From the NCBI GenBank assembly GCA_021817785.1, contig JAKAFY010000011.1, positions 1 through 49,516 on the forward strand: a DNA stretch of 49,516 nucleotides, given 5' to 3'. The notes below the pieces were generated by a model. It did not search any database and was not told where the DNA came from. It saw nothing but the letters and a program-made list of their open reading frames with translations. Source of the DNA: a bacterium (GTDB taxonomy: Bacteria; Patescibacteriota; Microgenomatia; UBA10105; UBA927). The translations under genes were made by a program, and so were the position numbers. This document shows, piece after piece, positions 32,268 through 41,001 of the stretch (positions within the stretch are counted from its first letter, which is position 1; each line of letters starts with the position of its first letter).

Positions 32268-32888
32268 ATGACACAAATCCGACGGTTTCTTCATTGGATC
32301 ATGACGCCCCATTACGGCAGCAACCGCCTAAGCCGCTGGGCACGCCGGCATATCGAGCACAGGCCGCTTCAGGAGCTTATCGGTATTCCGCTTATCGGCC
32401 TTGCGTTTTTTGGAGCGATTATCATGCCTCAGGCTCAGGCAGGGTTTATGGAGACGCAATTGTCCCTGTATACCCCCAAAACGGTCATAAATGCAGGGGT
32501 TTCCGGTCTGCGGTTCCAATGGCCGCTGGCGCGCTTTGGCATTTCCCAATTTTTCTCCGGGACGCATCCGGGCATGGACTTAACCGACCCTGCAGGCACC
32601 CCTATTTACCCGATCACCGATGGCACGGTCATATACGCCGGTACGATACTATCGGGCTACGGCAGGCACGTCATCGTGAGACACGATGATCACCTGGAAT
32701 CCCTCTACGCCCACATGACCAGAATAGATGTAAAAGAGGGGCAAAAAGTCACAAAAACGACTGAGCTTGGTGAAGTAGGCGCCACCGGGTGGGCCACGGG
32801 TAACCACCTGCATTTGGAAGTACACGTCAACGGCGCTGCAGCAAACCCCCTCGAAGTTTTGCCGGAATTGAAAAAAGAATTACGGTAA
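32268..32888 (+). CDS. M23-family metallopeptidase (peptidoglycan hydrolase)
   Basis: This 206-residue zinc endopeptidase should cut peptide cross-links. An N-terminal membrane helix lies at about 40-60. The catalytic domain (about 95-195) has SGTHPGMDLTDPAG (His and Asp ligands), then LYAHMTRI and GNHLHLEVHVNG (HxH motif). It acts outside the membrane, near the PEGA/SH3 protein encoded on the other side of the shared control region. The start follows from the promoter position. The 3' end overlaps the convergent GNAT gene by 9 bases. Confidence 0.92.
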   Translation: MTQIRRFLHWIMTPHYGSNRLSRWARRHIEHRPLQELIGIPLIGLAFFGAIIMPQAQAGFMETQLSLYTPKTVINAGVSGLRFQWPLARFGISQFFSGTHPGMDLTDPAGTPIYPITDGTVIYAGTILSGYGRHVIVRHDDHLESLYAHMTRIDVKEGQKVTKTTELGEVGATGWATGNHLHLEVHVNGAAANPLEVLPELKKELR

Positions 32889-33320
32889 TGCTATTTCCCA
32901 TATAGTTGCATCAACCCCGTTTCCGTACCTGTCTTTATACAGCCCCACCTGATGAAACCCCATTTTCACTAAAAATGGCTCCTTGGAAGAGTTGGCCTCC
33001 ACGTATGAACACGCTCTCTTGCACCCTCTTTGTTTGGCGCGGGCGAGGCACAATCGCATAAGCGTTCTCCCGATACCGTTCCCGGCAAAAGCTGCATCCA
33101 CACAGATCAAATGCACTTGGGCCCGAATCTCGCAATCGACAGACCCAAATCCGACGGGGGTTCCGTGTATGGAAATTACATAAAACTGTTCTCCCCTATC
33201 AAATAGTTTTTCCAGTCTGCCTTTTGTTAAATAGTACTGGTGCGGAAATCCATCGTGTTTCTGGATACGTATGAACGCCGGGATATCTCTCTTTGTTGCC
33301 CGTCTGCCTGTGTATTTCAT
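32880..33320 (-). CDS. GNAT-family N-acetyltransferase
   Basis: This 146-residue single-domain acetyltransferase has VHLICVDAAFAGNGIGRTLM, in which the acetyl-CoA loop is GNGIGRTL, followed by LARAKQRGCKRACSYVEANS and FLVKMGFHQVGLYKDRYGNG, a usual C-terminal half. Acceptor unknown. Its start overlaps the stop of the alpha/beta hydrolase gene by ATGA, so the two are co-transcribed with the genes behind them. Confidence 0.85.
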   Translation of the reverse strand: MKYTGRRATKRDIPAFIRIQKHDGFPHQYYLTKGRLEKLFDRGEQFYVISIHGTPVGFGSVDCEIRAQVHLICVDAAFAGNGIGRTLMRLCLARAKQRGCKRACSYVEANSSKEPFLVKMGFHQVGLYKDRYGNGVDATIWEIALP

Positions 33321-34105
33321 AAATATTTCTGGAAAAATTGCACGATGGGTCCGTGGACAGTTGGGAATATCTTCGGAGTTCGGCCATATTTATGGTCTAA
33401 ATCGTCAATCAGTAAAAATTCTTTCGGGCTTTTGAGCGCGTCAAACACTTTCTTCGTTTCCGTCCACGCCACTTCCTGATCTATGTTCCCGGCAATAACA
33501 AAGGAGTGCGGACGCGTAATCTTTTTTGCAGCCTCTAAGACGTTGTGTTCCGGTAAATCCACGTCCGTCGCATACGAGTATGGGAGTCGTATCGTCGTAT
33601 TCCCCCGACTGCTTACTTTTTCAAGATAACCTGTCTTCTTCCATTCTTCCCTGAATTGTCCGTATAAGGTATCAAAAAAGTTAACAGGAGCAGAAGCAAT
33701 ACAAAGTGCTTGTATATCATCATGATTGGAACAAAATAGTACCGCGAGCCTGCCGCCCAAGCTATGGCCGTACACACCCATCCGCCCGGCATCGACATAC
33801 GGAAGATGTGATACATATGCATACACTGCCTCTGCATCTTTGCGGTAGTGAGTGAACCGATAATCATGCTCTATATCGCCCTCACTATCACCAAATCCCG
33901 AAGCCGTAAACCGGACGGATACTATCCCTTTCTTTGCCAGACGGTCGGCAAGGTCCACGAGCTCTACTCCTTCTTTATACCCGGTAAAGCCATGGAACAT
34001 GATCACTGCGGGCATTTTTTCTGGACCTTCGGGTTTATATAGTTCTGTTGCCAATTTCAAACCATGATCATTCGGGATAGCAAGCGGTATGACGTGATAT
34101 TTCAT
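33317..34105 (-). CDS. Alpha/beta hydrolase (esterase-like)
   Basis: This 262-residue serine hydrolase shows PAVIMFHGFTGYKEG (oxyanion loop), the nucleophile in GVYGHSLGGRLA, and late Asp/His candidates in IAGNIDQEV and IDDLDHKYG. The overall pattern resembles acyl esterases such as feruloyl-esterase-like proteins. It has no signal peptide, so it probably acts in the cytoplasm. The gene follows another alpha/beta hydrolase gene by 2 bases. The window has four such hydrolases in two pairs. Confidence 0.88.
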   Translation of the reverse strand: MKYHVIPLAIPNDHGLKLATELYKPEGPEKMPAVIMFHGFTGYKEGVELVDLADRLAKKGIVSVRFTASGFGDSEGDIEHDYRFTHYRKDAEAVYAYVSHLPYVDAGRMGVYGHSLGGRLAVLFCSNHDDIQALCIASAPVNFFDTLYGQFREEWKKTGYLEKVSSRGNTTIRLPYSYATDVDLPEHNVLEAAKKITRPHSFVIAGNIDQEVAWTETKKVFDALKSPKEFLLIDDLDHKYGRTPKIFPTVHGPIVQFFQKYL

Positions 34106-34107
34106 AA

Positions 34108-35016
34108 CTACAGGGATTTCGCCCAGGAAACGACGGAATGTACAAACTCCTGTTGCTTGCCGGAGTACTGATGCGTCGCATCCGGGATAATCACACTCCG
34201 GTAGTTTTTCGAACCGGTATGGGCATCAAACACCTTTTGAATCGTCTCGGCAGGTCTGTCTGCCACATCATCGTTTCCCGCCAACACAACCATAACGGGT
34301 GAAGTAATTTTATTAAAATCTACCAACACGTTCTTCTCATCTCCGTAATTAAATACGTCTTCATGGGTATTGGGGGAAAGTAAACTCCATGCCCGTTTGG
34401 CGGTTATCGGAAACCAATGCGTCTTGGCAAGCAATGCATCTCCCCTTCCGGTTTCAATCAATTCCCGTAACATCGTGAGGTTTTTATCATACTGTTTTTT
34501 ATCCGTGTGTTCGCTTAGCCGGTCGGACATGGGCCCGGCCAACACGACACCTGCTACCCGCGGATCATTGGTGTTTCCGGCATAGTAGCAGACTTTATTG
34601 GCGCCCGTGCTGTGACCGGCCAATATCACCTGGTCAAACCCCTGATCGGCAAGGTATGAAATGCCGGCATCGATATCAAATACGCTTTCCTCAAATACTT
34701 CGCTACTGGCGCCAATCGTTACGTGGGTATACCCGTTGGGTTCCTTGGGGTCGATCTTCCGCATACTGGAGATGATGTCGTGCCCCCGGGTATTAAATGA
34801 CGCAAACGCCATGCCCTGCTTTGTGCATTCGTCGGCAAATAGGTTCATGGTTTTTACGTCGCCGTAAAATCTGCCGGTCAGCCCGTGCACCCACAAAAGC
34901 GCCCTGCCCCGCGAAGTCCCGCTATGCGGGACGGAGTGGGGTTCCGGCCGTGCAAACATACCCTGATGCACTAATCCGTCTTTTGTCACTGTTTCTACCA
35001 GTTCAAATTGCGCCAT
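34108..35016 (-). CDS. Alpha/beta hydrolase
   Basis: This 302-residue hydrolase has ALLWVHGLTGRFYGD, the nucleophile in ILAGHSTGANK, Asp in LAGNDDVAD and His in PDATHQYSG. Residues about 25-36 (PHSVPHSGTSRG) are encoded by a palindromic repeat (CCCGCATAGCGGG and CGCGGGGC), an in-frame insert. The ATG at 35016 is chosen; an open frame runs upstream through a 32-base palindrome. It is probably first in an operon with the next hydrolase and GNAT genes. Substrate unknown. Confidence 0.85.
   Translation of the reverse strand: MAQFELVETVTKDGLVHQGMFARPEPHSVPHSGTSRGRALLWVHGLTGRFYGDVKTMNLFADECTKQGMAFASFNTRGHDIISSMRKIDPKEPNGYTHVTIGASSEVFEESVFDIDAGISYLADQGFDQVILAGHSTGANKVCYYAGNTNDPRVAGVVLAGPMSDRLSEHTDKKQYDKNLTMLRELIETGRGDALLAKTHWFPITAKRAWSLLSPNTHEDVFNYGDEKNVLVDFNKITSPVMVVLAGNDDVADRPAETIQKVFDAHTGSKNYRSVIIPDATHQYSGKQQEFVHSVVSWAKSL
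34903..34935 (-). repeat. CCCGC/GCGGG palindromic insert in an alpha/beta hydrolase gene
   Basis: The minus strand reads CGTCCCGCATAGCGGGACTT followed by CGCGGGGC. The inner CCCGC-ata-GCGGG hairpin is exact. In frame it encodes PHSGTSRG near the N-terminus, ahead of the conserved hydrolase core. Confidence 0.6.
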
Positions 35017-35024
35017 AGTATGTA

Positions 35025-35056
35025 CTCCAATGAATCGATGAATCGATTCATTGGAG
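35025..35056. promoter_or_regulatory. Near-perfect 32-bp palindrome at a transcription start
   Basis: The arms CTCCAATGAATCGAT and ATCGATTCATTGGAG are exact reverse complements with two bases between. The palindrome starts 2 bases after a TATAAT box (35059-35064, minus strand), so it covers the expected start of transcription of the hydrolase gene. It could be an operator for a dimeric repressor or a hairpin at the end of the mRNA. Confidence 0.6.
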
Positions 35057-35059
35057 TTA

Positions 35060-35698
35060 TTATACCCCATACTTCCTTGCGAAACAGGAGATCCACTCCA
35101 CATCACGCCGAGGCGTGTACCGGTCTTTTGAATTCCATACATATATTTCTGTTATGTTAAAACCGGATTCCTTAAGCACATCCTCGAGTTCTTTTGGTTG
35201 AAATAGGGTAAAGTGTCGCGTCATGCCGGACGACAGATTTTCGGTTACATCTGTTTCCCCTTTTCCGTTTTTCATCATCACAAACAGCGTGCCGTTCGGC
35301 TTCAGTAATGTATAACAGCGTTTTATGGCCAATTTTATTTCGGATTGGATTAAATGAAGAAATATCGCACATGCCCATATGCCATCAAATGATGTATCCG
35401 GAAACCGTAAATCCCGAACGTCCTGCTGCAAAAATGTCAACTGCGGTGCTTTTTGACGTGCTATAGCGAGTAATTTCTCTGATAGGTCTACCCCGACAGT
35501 CTGGAAGCCTTTGGAAGAATAATATATGCTGTCTCTGCCCGCAGCGCATCCCAAATCTAGAATCATCCCGCCTGGAGTGATGAGCTTTGTAAATTTTATG
35601 CGTTCTTCATCTGGAGTATAGTCATTCATCGCTACAGAATACGCATCAGCAATGCTGTCATACACCGCAACCGTTCTAATCACATGATCATCTGGCAT
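35060..35698 (-). CDS. SAM-dependent methyltransferase (class I)
   Basis: This 212-residue protein has the class I SAM-binding fold: GGMILDLGCAAGRDSIYY (motif I), TVGVDLSEKLLAIARQK, FLQQDVRDLRFPD (motif II region) and SFDGIWACAIFLHL. The end has a TFLMMKNG-like strand and helices. Substrate unknown; the fold is that of small-molecule or lipid methyltransferases. Its start overlaps the HIT gene end by 11 bases, so the pair is co-transcribed. Its stop overlaps the -10 box of the next gene. Confidence 0.88.
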   Translation of the reverse strand: MPDDHVIRTVAVYDSIADAYSVAMNDYTPDEERIKFTKLITPGGMILDLGCAAGRDSIYYSSKGFQTVGVDLSEKLLAIARQKAPQLTFLQQDVRDLRFPDTSFDGIWACAIFLHLIQSEIKLAIKRCYTLLKPNGTLFVMMKNGKGETDVTENLSSGMTRHFTLFQPKELEDVLKESGFNITEIYVWNSKDRYTPRRDVEWISCFARKYGV

Positions 35699-36308
35699 AC
35701 GAACTCCATTTCTTTTCTACATTCTGGATTCTTAATCGATTAGTCTGTTTCATTATCGGATCATCTTTCATCTTTTGCCAATCACCCTGACCTTCCATTC
35801 CTAACGCGGTAGCAAATCTGTCTCGAAAGAAAAGAGGATATCCTAGGTTTGGATCTACTAACCACTTATCATCTCCTATCGAAAGAAATAGATACTGGCC
35901 GTCCTGTTTATACGCGTTTTGAACATTTTGTATAGCATGTATCTTTGTTAAATGATTTTCACCCTCCGGAATTACTGCTTTAACATTCCCTTCATACGGT
36001 AACAAGTGGACGTGTGCATGATAGATCGTCTGCCCTATTTTTCCATGCTCAAACGTCGCAACCGACCCATATGTATTCTTTACAAAATCTCCCATCTGAT
36101 TATAAAGTTGTGTATATTCTGCGAGTAGTTCTTCCGAAAACTCTCCGACGCAAGAAAGGTTTTCTTTGGGAATAATCAGAATATGACCCTCTACCAATGG
36201 ATTATCGTCAGCAACGATACTGAAGTTTTTTGTTTCGAGAAGCTTGTGCTCGGGAGCAAAAATCTTATCTTTCGTACTATCGTACGCACCAACCGATATC
36301 TCTGGCAT
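35688..36308 (-). CDS. HIT-family nucleotide hydrolase or transferase
   Basis: This 206-residue protein has the histidine triad in YHAHVHLLP and the preceding GHILIIPKEN. HIT proteins cleave nucleotide-phosphate bonds such as in AMP conjugates or Ap4A. The first 115 residues form the HIT fold; a C-terminal extension of about 90 residues is not typical of the short HIT proteins and is of unknown role. The ATG at 36308 lies exactly 6 bases after an extended -10 box; an upstream TTG in frame is rejected for that reason. Confidence 0.88.
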   Translation of the reverse strand: MPEISVGAYDSTKDKIFAPEHKLLETKNFSIVADDNPLVEGHILIIPKENLSCVGEFSEELLAEYTQLYNQMGDFVKNTYGSVATFEHGKIGQTIYHAHVHLLPYEGNVKAVIPEGENHLTKIHAIQNVQNAYKQDGQYLFLSIGDDKWLVDPNLGYPLFFRDRFATALGMEGQGDWQKMKDDPIMKQTNRLRIQNVEKKWSSYAR

Positions 36309-36314
36309 GCCCAA

Positions 36315-36323
36315 ATTATACCA
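36315..36323 (-). promoter_or_regulatory. Extended -10 promoter of the HIT gene
   Basis: TGGTATAAT on the minus strand ends 6 bases before the ATG. It overlaps the edge of the groEL terminator, so terminator and promoter are packed together. Confidence 0.7.
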
Positions 36324-36350
36324 AAAAGCCCCGGAGATTCGGGGCTTTTT
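36323..36350. terminator. Intrinsic terminator of the groESL operon
   Basis: AAAAAGCCCC-N8-GGGGCTTTTT forms a strong GC stem with A and T runs on both sides, so it can work in both directions. It lies 54 bases past the groEL stop on the minus strand. It is the only classic terminator seen in the window. Confidence 0.92.
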
Positions 36351-36403
36351 GTTTTATAATTTGCGTTTCTATGAACTATGGACTGGTCTTGCTGTGAACT
36401 AAT

Positions 36404-38102
<1,699 letters not shown>

Positions 38103-38115
38103 TAATAAATAATTA

Positions 38116-38442
38116 TTATTCTACGATTGCCAATATGTCTTTTTGTTCAACGATGGTCCATTCCTTTCCTTCTACTTTTACTTCATTGCCTCCCCATTTT
38201 TTGTACATGACCTTGTCTCCGACTTTGACGACCATCTCGTTTTTGCAGTCACAGGATTTATTATCCTTGCAGTCACATCCGCCGCAGCAGGATGCGCCGC
38301 TGCCTACAGCCATGACTTCACCGATCTGCGGTTTTTCTTTGGCGGTATCGGGTAATACGAGTCCTGAGGGAAGCTTCTGTTCTGCCTCCAGGGGTTTGAT
38401 GAGGACATTTTCAAATAACGGCGTGATCTTTTGCTTTGCCAT
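38116..38442 (-). CDS. groES: Co-chaperonin GroES with a Cys-rich loop
   Basis: GroES caps the GroEL ring. This copy has 108 residues rather than about 95. The mobile loop is present as KLPSGLVLPDTAKEKPQIG. The extra length is a Cys-rich insert, SCCGGCDCKDNKSCDCK, with six Cys at residues 52, 53, 56, 58, 64 and 66. By alignment with E. coli GroES it takes the place of the roof hairpin at the top of the dome. This suggests a metal or redox site there. The C-terminal block VKVGDKVMYKKWGG and ILAIVE is normal. The Shine-Dalgarno site AAGGAGGT is strong. Confidence 0.96.
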   Translation of the reverse strand: MAKQKITPLFENVLIKPLEAEQKLPSGLVLPDTAKEKPQIGEVMAVGSGASCCGGCDCKDNKSCDCKNEMVVKVGDKVMYKKWGGNEVKVEGKEWTIVEQKDILAIVE

Positions 38443-38496
38443 AGCGACCTCCTTATTAAAAATTTTTATATGAGACTACCGGTGAAAAATGCTCTA

Positions 38497-38523
38497 CTAG
38501 CAGTCTTTCGAAGTGAGTGCTAT
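38497..38523. promoter_or_regulatory. CIRCE operator of groESL
   Basis: CTAGCAGTC-N9-GAGTGCTAT matches CIRCE with the exact 9-9-9 spacing and three changes. It lies 55 bases before the groES ATG. Together with the site at 878-904 it shows that HrcA controls both itself and the chaperonin operon. A clear -35/-10 pair could not be fixed with confidence. Confidence 0.85.
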
Positions 38524-38524
38524 T

Positions 38525-39421
38525 TTATCGGTGATAAAAAACGTTGTCAAGGGGGATATCCAGTTTTTGCAGCCGTTTCGCGAATTTTTTCTTCACCCAG
38601 ATGCGCGCATCCTTCGGATGGAACCGTAACATGCCCCGAGAAATTATTTCCGTCGTCCGGTGTTTTTGCATATACCACAGCTGGAATATACGGGCTAGCG
38701 GCTCCAAGAAACGCAGTATTTGGGTTATCGTATTATGTATTACGGATCCATAATACGTAATACGTACCCCCTGATACCGTTCTCTCCACGCGTTCGGCAA
38801 AAAATACGTTACCCATGCGTTCGCTTTCAGAAATTTCCGATACGCCCCTCCCCTGTCCCACAACGGCACCATCTGCACCACTTCGTGCGCGGCAAACAGG
38901 TCCTGTTCCTCCGGGGGAAGCGTCAGGGCATCCTCGGATACGAACATATTCAGACATATTTTGTTTGCTACTACCGTTTCATTCGGCCGTCGGCGCAGCC
39001 GCAACAGGTCGGCGACTACGGTCACCAATAACCTGGTGCTCCATAATGTGCCGCGTTTGGTCACAAAAAACAGATCAATGTCGTCGTTCTTCCGCGCATT
39101 ATCCACGGATAGCCCTCCGGTCACACCGACCAAGCACACGGTCGGAATCCATCGGAATACCTGCGCCACCGCACGAACCGTATTCCATTTCGGTGTTGAT
39201 TCCACGCGGCGTCGTATACGGGTCGCCACAATCCGGCTCCGTCCGGCTAATGCAAAAAACATTTCCCCGGCATATGACACGCGTATGACGCCGGGAATAT
39301 ACGGTGGTATATGACGAAGCGATGTACCCACCATGCGCCGGCGCACTTCCTCCGCCAGCAACGGATAGTCAAATACGTCAGCATACGCAACGGTTATGAA
39401 AATCGATGATGATACAGACAT
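38525..39421 (-). CDS. Nucleotidyltransferase-fold protein
   Basis: This 298-residue protein begins with a helical part (about 1-85), then a nucleotidyltransferase-like core: CLVGVTGGLSVDNARKNDDIDLFFV, whose G-x-S and D-x-D pattern fits the metal-binding motif. The C-terminal half is helical and basic. Its substrate is unknown. Residues about 213-228 (GVRITYYGSVIHNTIT) are coded by a TACGTATTACG-type palindromic repeat, an in-frame insert. The stop lies 2 bases from the groESL CIRCE site, so the gene is upstream on the same strand. Confidence 0.75.
   Translation of the reverse strand: MSVSSSIFITVAYADVFDYPLLAEEVRRRMVGTSLRHIPPYIPGVIRVSYAGEMFFALAGRSRIVATRIRRRVESTPKWNTVRAVAQVFRWIPTVCLVGVTGGLSVDNARKNDDIDLFFVTKRGTLWSTRLLVTVVADLLRLRRRPNETVVANKICLNMFVSEDALTLPPEEQDLFAAHEVVQMVPLWDRGGAYRKFLKANAWVTYFLPNAWRERYQGVRITYYGSVIHNTITQILRFLEPLARIFQLWYMQKHRTTEIISRGMLRFHPKDARIWVKKKFAKRLQKLDIPLDNVFYHR
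38723..38772 (-). repeat. TACGTATTACG-type palindromic insert in the nucleotidyltransferase-like gene
   Basis: The minus strand reads GTACGTATTACGTATTATGG, then ATCCGTAATACATAATACG. The two halves are near inverted copies. The translated stretch joins two conserved-looking helices without breaking the frame. Confidence 0.6.
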
Positions 39422-39431
39422 GGTTCGCGCA

Positions 39432-40973
39432 TTACGGGGCAGGCGTGGTTTGTGCGGCTGACATCAACCCGTATGATGATAACACCTGACGGAATCCGGC
39501 GGATACGGTCTGCAACACCTGTGTAGGAGACGCTCCCCCTGCCATACCGTTTACGGCATCGGTCAGATACTGGATCAGCCGGTCATTTAAGCCGTTATCA
39601 TAGGTTCTGGATGCGATGGGAAACGATCGGGCATACGACGCCTGTTTGACATATGCACCGGTATACGGATCATCCTTTATCGTATTTGCCAGATCCACAC
39701 GGGCAAACGGCTCACCGAATAACCGCGTTTTCGATTCCTCGGAATACAGACGGTTTACCCCGTCTTTACTGGTTAAGAATTTCATAAACTCCCATGCGGC
39801 CTGTTTGTTTTTACTCTGACTCGATACCCCTTCCACCCAATACGACGCCCACGCGACGGTGTTTCCCTGCAATTGCGGCACCGGGACGATATGAAAACGG
39901 AGTTTCGGACTGGTCTGCGCTATTTCATGAGCCCGCCAGGAAGGCGCCAGAATCATTGCCACTTTCCCTGCCGCAAATGCCGACACGGAATTATCCATGG
40001 CATCACTCCACGTATACATAGGACTGGACGGATCCGCGAAACTCCGGTAAAACGTCAGCGTCTGTTCCGCGTCTTTTCCGGTAAGGTTCGTTAAGTCCGC
40101 GCCGTTTTGCAAAAACAGCAATCCCAGTATGTCGCTGAAATGCTCTACGTTCGTCGCAGTTCCAAGCGCGATTGCGGATGTGACGATCGTCGTTCCGTTC
40201 CGTACCGTAAGCTTCGGCACGATATTAGCTACATCCGTCCAGGTCGCAGGCGGTGAAACGCCGGCAGCGGCAAACAGATCATCATTTATATACAATCCCA
40301 AGCCGTCGATCATGATGGGTATGCCGAATATATTGTTTCCTGCGACCAGGTTGCTGCTGGCTACCGGAAAAAATGTACTGCTAAATTCAGCCGGAGTCAT
40401 GACACCGGGAGGCACCATGGCCAATTGCATACGGAGCATTGGCACCCATGTATTATGGAAACGGAACACATCCGGCCCTTCCCCGCGGTTGATGGCGGAT
40501 TGCAAACGTTCCCGGTATTGTTTCGGAGACTCCTGGGTATATTGTACGGTGATATTGGGATTTTCCTTTTCAAACTCCGCGATAAACTGCCGGGTGACCG
40601 AATCGTTTTCCCACAACCCCCAATAGTTTATGGTCACATGTGCCGGAGTCGCGGTTTTTTGTACCGCCGTCCATATGCCAAACGAGACTCCTGCCAGAAC
40701 CAGTACCGCTACTCCGATTATGAGCAGTCTGCGGAGCCATGGCGTACCCCCACTGGAAGCCGGAGGGGTCCCGACAGACGACGCCATCTGTACGTCAGGG
40801 ATAAATGGATTTTGCTGTTGCGGCGATGCTTGTTCTGCGGCAGGGACGGCGGCTGGCGGCGGTATGACTACCGTATCGTCCGGGGGCACGATCGGCGGTG
40901 CCTCAAACACCATTCCAACCCCTCCTTCGGGAGGAGCAGGGGGAGCCGAGGCAGAAGGGTCTTTTGGATCCAT
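39432..40973 (-). CDS. Extracellular solute-binding protein, family 1, with Pro-rich tail inside the cell
   Basis: This 513-residue protein starts with about 70 Pro-rich residues with no signal peptide, then a helix at about 83-107. A family 1 solute-binding domain of sugar transporters (about 118-505) follows, with INYWGLWENDSVTRQFIAEFEKENPNITV and QYTQESPKQYRERLQSAI. It is anchored by a helix in place of a lipobox. No permease or ATPase genes are adjacent, so it may be a binding or sensing protein, or pair with a transporter encoded elsewhere. It is divergent from vanW with 16 bases between starts. Confidence 0.85.
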   Translation of the reverse strand: MDPKDPSASAPPAPPEGGVGMVFEAPPIVPPDDTVVIPPPAAVPAAEQASPQQQNPFIPDVQMASSVGTPPASSGGTPWLRRLLIIGVAVLVLAGVSFGIWTAVQKTATPAHVTINYWGLWENDSVTRQFIAEFEKENPNITVQYTQESPKQYRERLQSAINRGEGPDVFRFHNTWVPMLRMQLAMVPPGVMTPAEFSSTFFPVASSNLVAGNNIFGIPIMIDGLGLYINDDLFAAAGVSPPATWTDVANIVPKLTVRNGTTIVTSAIALGTATNVEHFSDILGLLFLQNGADLTNLTGKDAEQTLTFYRSFADPSSPMYTWSDAMDNSVSAFAAGKVAMILAPSWRAHEIAQTSPKLRFHIVPVPQLQGNTVAWASYWVEGVSSQSKNKQAAWEFMKFLTSKDGVNRLYSEESKTRLFGEPFARVDLANTIKDDPYTGAYVKQASYARSFPIASRTYDNGLNDRLIQYLTDAVNGMAGGASPTQVLQTVSAGFRQVLSSYGLMSAAQTTPAP

Positions 40974-40985
40974 AGGATTTTAGGA

Positions 40986-40991
40986 TACAAT
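40986..40991 (+). promoter_or_regulatory. -10 box of the VanW gene
   Basis: TACAAT ends 10 bases before the ATG at 41002. The opposite strand offers TATCCT (40982-40987) 8 bases before the solute-binding protein start, so the two genes have overlapping -10 boxes. Confidence 0.5.
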
Positions 40992-41001
40992 GTATCATAT
41001 C

